Below, one piece after another: positions 59,793 through 64,000 of a stretch of DNA of 64,000 nt. Source of the stretch: Mesorhizobium japonicum MAFF 303099 (GTDB lineage: Bacteria > Pseudomonadota > Alphaproteobacteria > Rhizobiales > Rhizobiaceae). The number at the start of each line of letters is the position of its first letter. Positions within the stretch are counted from its first letter, which is position 1. The stretch lies in NCBI RefSeq assembly GCF_000009625.1, contig NC_002678.2, positions 6,232,001 to 6,296,000 of the forward strand. The letters run 5' to 3'. The notes beneath the pieces were generated by a model. It saw only the letters and a list, made by a program, of their open reading frames with translations, had not been told where the DNA came from and searched no databases. The position numbers and the translations under genes are program-made.

Positions 59793-60137
59793 TCATCCCG
59801 GTGACCTCGAGCATTTGCGCGCCCGCGCGGCGGCAATGGCATCCTGCTGCTGTTTCAGCCGGTCGATCCGGGCAGTCTCACGGTTGGCGACGGCGGTCTT
59901 CACGCGCGAGCCGCCAAGCAGCCAGCGCGGAACACTGGTGTTGGCGACCCTGCCGCGGGTGATGGCGGTTTGTGAGATTTCGCGGGCGTTTTCGCCCAGC
60001 GCGCTGTTGAGCTCGCTACAGCTCATGCTCTCGTACTTCGCCGGATCGGCGGTCCTGCCGATCGACGCGCAACCGGTAACGAGAAGCACCGCAATCACAA
60101 GAACCGGTGTCGAGGTTGTCGTCGCGATCGAATTCAT
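59793..60137 (-). CDS. Small predicted lipoprotein
   Basis: A 114-residue protein with a signal peptide and lipobox LVTGC near residues 18-22, predicted to be anchored in the outer membrane. The C-terminal part is charged, with RIDRLKQQQDAIAAARARK possibly forming a short coiled coil. I do not recognise a named family. The ATG at 60137 is used rather than a GTG at 60143. It ends 46 bases from the convergent oppDF gene. Confidence 0.65.
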   Translation of the reverse strand: MNSIATTTSTPVLVIAVLLVTGCASIGRTADPAKYESMSCSELNSALGENAREISQTAITRGRVANTSVPRWLLGGSRVKTAVANRETARIDRLKQQQDAIAAARARKCSRSPG

Positions 60138-60269
60138 GTCCACACCCCGCTCACCGTTTCACTGGCTTCATCATATCCACCGAACTATCTGAAACCGACG
60201 ATTATTTCGTCAAAGATTGGGCTCTCGAAAGAGCCCTACGGGCATGGACCTCGGAGGCCGGCCGATGTG

Positions 60270-60294
60270 GGAACGTTCTCGGCCACTCGAAGTT
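60270..60294 (+). promoter_or_regulatory. EcfG-type promoter motif (weakest of five)
   Basis: GGAAC-N16-AGTT. No plus-strand gene follows; the stem-loop at 60338-60365 would end a transcript of about 65 bases. Confidence 0.25.
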
Positions 60295-60337
60295 GGTGTC
60301 CGTCGAGTGTCTAGATTCAATCACTGGAAACGAAGAG

Positions 60338-60365
60338 GGCCGCCCCTGCTGACGCCGGGGCGGCC
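60338..60365 (-). terminator. Strong stem-loop downstream of the 61.1-60.5 kb minus-strand genes
   Basis: A 9-bp stem GGCCGCCCC/GGGGCGGCC with a 10-base loop. On the minus strand it is followed by CTCTTCGTTT, on the plus strand by TTTCG, so it could act in both directions. It lies about 100 bases after the stop at 60462. Confidence 0.6.
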
Positions 60366-60461
60366 TTTCGTCGATCCTTGGCTGACGGTGCGGCCTCAGC
60401 GGCTCGCGCTGGCGTGGCGCCCGGCCTTCGTGCGCCGCCGTTCGTTCAGTCAGCCTGAAAT

Positions 60462-60893
60462 TCAGGCTGCTTCGGCGATGAATGCAGTGGGAGCGCAACC
60501 GCCGAGGACTGCCTGGGCGATGCCGGTTCCATTTTCATCGACATGCGCCGTCACCAGGACGATGCCCTCGGCAACGCTCCGCTCATCCGACTTTGCCGCT
60601 GTGGTCATGAAGGCACCGAGCAGCCCGCCGCCGCCGCAGACCGCGCAAACCAGTGCCGTTGCCGGCAGTCCGGCCGGAAGAGAACTGACGCCGTAGACAG
60701 CCATGGCGCTCAGGCAAGCCAATGCCGCACCGACTGTACCAAGGATGACACTTGGAGACCTTAGAACTGCAAGTTCGTCCTGGTAGGGCCCGATAATGGC
60801 AATCTGAACGCGGGGAATACCGACCGCCATCAGCTCTCCGGCAACCCGGGAGGCTTCCGCACGGGAATCAAAAAGCTTGCTGATTGTCCGCAT
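60462..60893 (-). CDS. YflT-like (general stress 17M-type) protein with glycine-rich hydrophobic core
   Basis: A 143-residue protein beginning MRTISKLFDSRAEASRVAGE, like heat-induced/general stress 17M-type proteins that start with a short alpha-beta segment (FDSRAEASRVAGELMAVGI; in short). Its middle (about residues 50-105) is hydrophobic and glycine-rich (VCAVCGGGGLLGAFM), probably membrane-inserting. The ATG at 60893 is preferred over the in-frame start at 60932. It is 4 bases downstream of the 74-residue gene and likely in one operon under the motif at 61169-61193. Function unknown; association with stress is inferred. Confidence 0.55.
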   Translation of the reverse strand: MRTISKLFDSRAEASRVAGELMAVGIPRVQIAIIGPYQDELAVLRSPSVILGTVGAALACLSAMAVYGVSSLPAGLPATALVCAVCGGGGLLGAFMTTAAKSDERSVAEGIVLVTAHVDENGTGIAQAVLGGCAPTAFIAEAA

Positions 60894-60897
60894 GGTC

Positions 60898-61122
60898 TCA
60901 GAGCGTTTTCTCGTCAAGCAACCTGCCGGCAACGAAGGACGCGATTAAGTCGTCACCATCAATGCTGCCTCGTCCGTCGACCATCACGGCCGCGACCTTT
61001 TGGAAGGTCTTCATTTTGCTCATGGTAATCCGGGCCTGCCGCATTCTGGCTTTGAGGTCAGCTACGCGCGCCCCCAGGACATCGGATTGTGTGGTCTCAC
61101 TGTTAGACATAGTGACGTTCAT
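60898..61122 (-). CDS. Small hypothetical protein (74 residues)
   Basis: A short hydrophilic protein (MSNSETTQSDVLGARVADLK, in part) with a helical region rich in A, R, K and M around residues 17-40 and an acidic C-terminus. I do not recognise a family. The ATG at 61122 or one at 61110 could be used. It lies directly upstream of the YflT-like gene and about 47 bases below a GGAAC-N17-GTT motif. Real coding is supported by the operon layout. Confidence 0.5.
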   Translation of the reverse strand: MNVTMSNSETTQSDVLGARVADLKARMRQARITMSKMKTFQKVAAVMVDGRGSIDGDDLIASFVAGRLLDEKTL

Positions 61123-61168
61123 TCAGTTTCGCTTCCTCGTTTGATTGTCCTCGCGCCCAACCACCCGA

Positions 61169-61193
61169 AACAAGTCCGCAGCGCAAACGTTCC
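61169..61193 (-). promoter_or_regulatory. EcfG-type promoter motif upstream of the 74-residue gene
   Basis: On the minus strand GGAAC, 16 bases, TGTT, ending about 47 bases before the ATG at 61122. Matches the GGAAC-N17-GTT pattern known for the general stress sigma factor of rhizobia (RpoE2/EcfG). Confidence 0.45.
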
Positions 61194-61272
61194 CTGGCTG
61201 GGCTTCGGTCCGGCGGAACATCGGACCTTGGTCTGGCCGCAAAATGCAATGGTCCTGCCTATGTTGCAGCTC

Positions 61273-61297
61273 GGAACGCCCACCGTTCGGAGCCGTT
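61273..61297 (+). promoter_or_regulatory. EcfG-type promoter, perfect match, upstream of a 30-residue gene
   Basis: GGAAC-N16-CGTT fits the published EcfG/RpoE2 consensus exactly. It ends 27 bases before the ATG at 61325, giving a short leader with a strong ribosome-binding site. Confidence 0.7.
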
Positions 61298-61324
61298 ATT
61301 CGCGACACGTTCGGGAGGAAGCTG

Positions 61325-61417
61325 ATGGACAAGAGTGTCGGCCAAGCGCGCTGGTTGCTCGCAGTGATCTTCGCCATGCCCATCACCTTCATGGCGATTG
61401 GAATGGTCTTCGGCTGA
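61325..61417 (+). CDS. Very small single-pass membrane protein (30 residues)
   Basis: The frame encodes a 30-residue peptide beginning MDKSVGQARW and then one hydrophobic helix (LLAVIFAMPITFMAIGMVFG). It has a strong GGGAGGAAG site four bases before the ATG, a perfect EcfG-type promoter upstream and a long stem-loop downstream (61471-61506). I know no function. The size falls below usual gene-calling limits. Small stress-induced membrane proteins of this kind occur in many bacteria; the stress link is from the promoter motif. Confidence 0.65.
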   Translation: MDKSVGQARWLLAVIFAMPITFMAIGMVFG

Positions 61418-61470
61418 CCATCCGGGAGTATTGGCAGATCGGCGCAGCTACGTCCCTTCCTGCGCTGATA

Positions 61471-61506
61471 GGGTTCGCCCGCCACGTCCGCGTGGCAGGC
61501 GAACCC
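61471..61506 (+). terminator. Long hairpin downstream of the 30-residue gene
   Basis: Nearly perfect 15-bp stem (GGGTTCGCC-c-GCCACG / CGTGGC-a-GGCGAACCC) with loop TCCG, 54 bases after the TGA. Followed by TTGC rather than a T-run, so it is a strong structure but an imperfect terminator. Confidence 0.6.
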
Positions 61507-61575
61507 TTGCAGGCGCCGTAGCCGGCATTCCAGCCTACGTGGCGAGATTCCGCGACCTTTTTTCGGAGAGGCTGA

Positions 61576-61641
61576 ATGGCATCGTCATCACACGACTGTC
61601 CGTTGTTGATGCCTTCTGTCGGCACGCCAGATCGCCAGTGA
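61576..61641 (+). CDS. Possible 21-residue micro-ORF
   Basis: A short frame starting MASSSHDCPLL, with GGAGAGG four bases before the ATG at 61576, ending at TGA 61641, twenty bases before a terminator. It has no visible promoter of its own and no recognised homology; it is a candidate only. Confidence 0.25.
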   Translation: MASSSHDCPLLMPSVGTPDRQ

Positions 61642-61660
61642 CATCTCAGATTTCTTCCAG

Positions 61661-61690
61661 AAGGCCCGGCTGCAAAGAGCCGGGCCTTTT
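61661..61690. terminator. Bidirectional rho-independent terminator
   Basis: AAGGCCCGGCT/AGCCGGGCCTT stem of 11 bp, 6-base loop, then TTTT on the plus strand. It lies between the plus-strand small genes and the convergent His-rich gene (ending 61697), so it can end transcription from both sides. Confidence 0.8.
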
Positions 61691-61696
61691 GGTCGA

Positions 61697-61978
61697 TCAA
61701 TAACCGTTGTTTTCGATCACCACGGGGCGGCGGTGATGGTGCTTGGAGACCGAACTCGTAACAACGACGGCATCGGGGCGATGGTGCCGGCGGCCGTGAT
61801 CGTAGAAAGCCACCGTGCCATGGTGGCGATGATGCAAGCGCTGGCCGTCCTCGTTGATGATCCTGACGTTGCTGTGGTGGCGATGGTGAGTCCTGATGAT
61901 TACGTCGGCTTCGGCCGCCGAAGCGACAGCCGGCAATCCGATGGAAAGCGCCAAAGCGCATATGATCATTGATTTCAT
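61697..61978 (-). CDS. Histidine-rich exported small protein
   Basis: A 93-residue precursor with a signal peptide of about 22 residues (ending AAEA). The mature part is about one fifth histidine, in HHRHH and RHHRP clusters, suggesting periplasmic metal binding. GGAGAAATT lies upstream of the ATG at 61978 and a GGAAC-N17-GTT motif 41 bases further. I do not recognise a family; a metal-buffering or stress role is inference. It is followed by a strong bidirectional terminator. Confidence 0.6.
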   Translation of the reverse strand: MKSMIICALALSIGLPAVASAAEADVIIRTHHRHHSNVRIINEDGQRLHHRHHGTVAFYDHGRRHHRPDAVVVTSSVSKHHHRRPVVIENNGY

Positions 61979-62018
61979 TGCAATTTCTCCAATGCCTTGA
62001 TTAGCCCTTCGTTGGATT

Positions 62019-62043
62019 AACTGCCACTGGACCCTTTGGTTCC
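62019..62043 (-). promoter_or_regulatory. EcfG-type promoter motif upstream of the His-rich gene
   Basis: On the minus strand GGAAC, 16 bases, AGTT, ending 41 bases before the start at 61978. Confidence 0.45.
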
Positions 62044-62099
62044 GGTCTTTCCAGGGCGGTTGGGACGCGCCGGGATGTTTGTCGATATTTTCAAGTGGT

Positions 62100-62124
62100 G
62101 GAACATTAGTTATATCTAATGGTT
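62100..62124 (+). promoter_or_regulatory. EcfG-type promoter motif upstream of the 24-residue gene
   Basis: GGAAC, 16 bases, GGTT, about 117 bases before the ATG at 62241. The leader is long, and contains a GC-rich inverted segment near 62190-62215. Confidence 0.4.
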
Positions 62125-62240
62125 ATCTCTCGCAGCCGAGACCAAAGCTTTATGTCTGCTGAAGATCAGTCGGCAAAGGCCGGTCAGCCCGCGTTCTTCG
62201 CCGGAGGCGCGGGGCCCTCAAGGGCTAAAGGAGAGACATT

Positions 62241-62315
62241 ATGAACAATATCATTTGGCTCGTTGGAGCGGTGGTCATCGTACTAGTGATATTGAGCTTT
62301 TTCGGCCTTCGATAG
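62241..62315 (+). CDS. Very small single-pass membrane protein (24 residues)
   Basis: Encodes MNNIIWLVGAVVIVLVIL followed by SFFGLR and a stop, a single hydrophobic helix with a short polar end. Perfect AAAGGAGAG lies just upstream of the ATG. Similar tiny proteins (MN-x-II-x-LVG start, FFGLR end) are familiar from Rhizobiales genomes, where they are hypothetical. Too short for normal gene finding but the ribosome-binding site and codon pattern support it. Confidence 0.7.
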   Translation: MNNIIWLVGAVVIVLVILSFFGLR

Positions 62316-62438
62316 GCGCGGCTGAGTCATGCCCGCAAAGGAAAAGGCCGCACCGAGGAAGGCGGGTCATCTCGCCGTATTTTCAAGTGAGATATCAGTT
62401 CGAGCGCCAAGTCGGGATGCGCTAACACATTGTTTTTC

Positions 62439-62515
62439 TGGTCGGAGTGGCAGGATTTGAACCTGCGACCCCCTCGTCCCGAACGAGGTGCGCTACCAGA
62501 CTGCGCTACACTCCG
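62439..62515 (-). tRNA. tRNA-Pro (CGG)
   Basis: Seventy-seven bases on the minus strand including an encoded CCA end. The acceptor stem pairs CGGAGTG with CACTCCG, the anticodon arm is CCTCG-TTCGGGA-CGAGG with anticodon CGG, and the T-loop GGTTCAAATCC is intact. No attachment-site duplication was found nearby. Confidence 0.95.
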
Positions 62516-62590
62516 TGACCAGACGGCGGGCTTATAGCCGCCACACTTCATTCCTGCAAGCGGCAATGGCAGCGCTTCTGTCGCATTTCG

Positions 62591-63475
62591 TCAGCTTTCG
62601 CCGCGCAGGCCGCTGGCGCTCCAGTCGAACGCGCGCGCCCAGTGGGCAAAACCGTGCCACCGCACCTCGGGAAATTGCCTGTGCAAGGCAGCGATATCGA
62701 CGTCGTAACCGACACGGTCGAACCACTCGAACATCAGTGCCGCGTCCTCGCTCTGCTGGCGGGCAGCAGCGATCGGGATCTCCTGATACCGGATCGGACG
62801 GCCGATGGCCTCGGTTAGGATTTTCGCCTGCTCCTCGCCGGACAATTCGTCCCCGGCGAAATCATAGCGCTTGCCGAATACCTCATCCCGCCGCTCCGCG
62901 AGCGCGGCGACGAAGGCGCCGATATCCGCCAGCGCAACCAGTTGGAGGACACGCTTCGGCGGCATGGCGAAGGCAAGAGTGCCTTGGCTGAGCGCGCCGG
63001 TTGACCACGGCGCGATGGCGTTCTCCATGAAGGCGACCGGCGCGCTGATCGTATGGGGAATGCCAAGCTGCCTGACATGCTGTTCGACCAGATACTTGCT
63101 TTCGAAATGCGGAATTCCGGTCTGCTTGTCGGCGTCGGCCACGGATGAATAGATCAGGTGTCCGATGCCGGCGGCCTTCGCTGCATCGGCGGCAAGGATC
63201 CCCTGACGGGTCTCCTCCTCAAGTCCGGCCTCGTAGCTGTTACCCATCAGGAACATGGTGTCGACGTCTTTCGCGGCCTGCACGATGGAGGCTGCGTCGG
63301 CAAGATCGCCGGCCACGACCTCGGCGCCCGCCGCGGCCAGTTGCCGTGCGGCATCGCTGTCCGGCTTGCGCGTCAAAGCCTTGACGCGATGGCCCCTGGA
63401 CAGCAGGGCACGCGCAACGGCGCCGCCTTGCTGGCCTGTGGCGCCGGTCACAAGAATGCTTCGTTTGCTGGTCAT
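62591..63475 (-). CDS. NmrA-like NAD(P)-binding oxidoreductase
   Basis: A 294-residue atypical SDR with the GATGQQGG dinucleotide motif at 11-18 and no YxxxK active site, typical of NmrA/TMR-type proteins that sense or reduce with NAD(P)H. Segments FLMGNSYEAGLEEETRQG and FESKYLVEQHVR fit the family. The ATG at 63475 has AAGGAGC at ideal spacing; the longer frame from 63508 is rejected. It is divergent to a LysR gene, which may control it. Confidence 0.85.
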   Translation of the reverse strand: MTSKRSILVTGATGQQGGAVARALLSRGHRVKALTRKPDSDAARQLAAAGAEVVAGDLADAASIVQAAKDVDTMFLMGNSYEAGLEEETRQGILAADAAKAAGIGHLIYSSVADADKQTGIPHFESKYLVEQHVRQLGIPHTISAPVAFMENAIAPWSTGALSQGTLAFAMPPKRVLQLVALADIGAFVAALAERRDEVFGKRYDFAGDELSGEEQAKILTEAIGRPIRYQEIPIAAARQQSEDAALMFEWFDRVGYDVDIAALHRQFPEVRWHGFAHWARAFDWSASGLRGES

Positions 63476-63567
63476 CTCATTTGCTCCTTGTCGGTTTGTC
63501 TGGAGCAAAATTAGGCTCTATCTCATTGATGCATAATTGCCTATAATTGGAAAAACCTGTCCCATTA

Positions 63568-64000
63568 ATGAATACAATGGTCGATCTCAACGATGTCGTC
63601 GTGTTTGCCCGCGTCGTCGAAGCCGGTAGCTTCACCGCTGCCGCGCGCCTGCTGGCCATGCCCAAGACGACCGTCAGCCGCCGTGTCGCCGCGCTTGAGC
63701 GCGAGGTCGGAGTGCGGCTGCTGCAGCGCACCACACGCAGCCTCAACCTGACGGATGCCGGGCGTCTCTACTATGAGCAAAGCAGCCAGGGGCTGCGGAC
63801 GATCGAGGAGGCGAACCTTCGTCTTGCGGAGGCAAGGGCGGAGCCTTCGGGCACGATCCGCATTTCGGCCCCGGTTGGTTTTGGCGGTCACTTCCTCATC
63901 CGCGCCGTGGTCGACTTTCTGGCTCTGTACCCGAAGACCAATGTCGAGTTGCGCCTCACCGACGACAAGCTCAACCTGATCGAGGACGGCATCGACCTTG
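63568..64000 (+). CDS. LysR-family transcriptional regulator (3' end missing)
   Basis: The first ~144 codons of a LysR regulator: FARVVEAGSFTAAARLL is the winged helix-turn-helix, PKTTVSRRVAALEREVGVRLLQRTTR its recognition region (quoted in parts), and the beginning of the effector domain (RISAPVGFGGHFL) is present. It runs off the window end. It is divergent from the NmrA-like gene with about 90 bases between; such LysR/oxidoreductase pairs are commonly auto- and co-regulated. Confidence 0.88.
   Translation, partial: MNTMVDLNDVVVFARVVEAGSFTAAARLLAMPKTTVSRRVAALEREVGVRLLQRTTRSLNLTDAGRLYYEQSSQGLRTIEEANLRLAEARAEPSGTIRISAPVGFGGHFLIRAVVDFLALYPKTNVELRLTDDKLNLIEDGIDL

Larger units (their letters stand above)
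60138..60461. other. Intergenic region with hairpins and a possible small transcript
   Basis: 324 bases. It contains a GGGCTCT/AGAGCCC hairpin (60219-60236), a GGAAC-N17-GTT motif on the plus strand (60270-60294) and a strong GGCCGCCCC/GGGGCGGCC stem-loop (60338-60365). A palindrome AGCCTGAAATTCAGGCT (60452-60468) overlaps the stop of the next minus-strand gene. A small RNA starting near 60302 is possible but unproven. Confidence 0.4.

Noticed and set aside
60219..60236. GGGCTCT/AGAGCCC hairpin as a terminator
   Set aside because: Only a 7-bp stem with a weak T-tract and no gene whose end it would mark.
62439..62515. tRNA-Pro as an integration site for a genomic island
   Set aside because: No duplicate of the tRNA 3' end, no integrase and no composition break were seen next to it.

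Overview
The window looks like a chromosomal segment of a Mesorhizobium-type alphaproteobacterium (Rhizobiales, Phyllobacteriaceae). The reasons are the high-GC coding style, a fructose ABC system closely resembling the Sinorhizobium FrcBCA proteins, RIME-like intergenic palindromes, GGAAC-N17-GTT promoter motifs of the EcfG (general stress) type, and a CysD/CysNC pair of rhizobial type. No replication origin, rRNA, CRISPR array, phage or intact insertion sequence is visible. One tRNA gene (proline, CGG anticodon) is present.

Region 1 (1-27 kb) is a surface-polysaccharide locus. It opens with rmlA-rmlC-rmlB-rmlD (dTDP-L-rhamnose synthesis). Next comes a membrane module: a GT-C-like multi-spanning protein, a methyltransferase-like protein, a GtrB-like polyprenyl-phosphate glycosyltransferase, a flippase-like UPF0104 protein and a sugar epimerase. 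Three successive RgpF-family (rhamnan synthesis F) genes follow. On the minus strand are an O-antigen ABC exporter (Wzm/Wzt) and a sulfotransferase with a repetitive coiled-coil tail. The rest is a GT2 transferase, a phosphohexomutase, a CapD/FlaA1-type dehydratase, an initiating sugar transferase, an epimerase and an O-antigen ligase/polymerase. Together these suggest a rhamnose-rich, possibly sulfated, O-antigen or capsule. Parts of 3.6-17 kb look less GC-rich by eye, as expected of exchangeable O-antigen genes.

Region 2 (27-32.4 kb) is sulfate activation: cysD, cysNC (ATP sulfurylase plus APS kinase, making PAPS) and cysQ (removing PAP). A convergent DegT-type sugar aminotransferase follows. 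It could supply PAPS to the sulfotransferase of region 1.

Region 3 (32.6-51.8 kb) is sugar uptake and storage. frcR (ROK regulator), a RbsD/FucU mutarotase and fructokinase run divergently from frcBCA, with a palindromic operator candidate whose arms carry outward-facing TTGACA hexamers. A co-directional glycogen cluster follows: glgP, glgB, glgC, glgA, pgm, glgX and a GH13 alpha-glucosidase. A RIME-like element sits just before glgX.

Region 4 (51.8-60 kb) holds a small TadE/TadG-like pair on the minus strand and an oligopeptide ABC transporter operon (oppA, oppB, oppC, fused oppDF).

Region 5 (60-64 kb) holds short genes: a lipoprotein, a YflT-like glycine-rich protein, a 74-residue protein, a His-rich exported protein, and two very small membrane proteins (30 and 24 residues). 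Five GGAAC-N17-GTT motifs lie in about 2 kb here, four of them placed in front of these genes, which suggests an uncharacterised general-stress cluster. The window ends with tRNA-Pro, an NmrA-like oxidoreductase and a divergent LysR regulator cut by the window edge.
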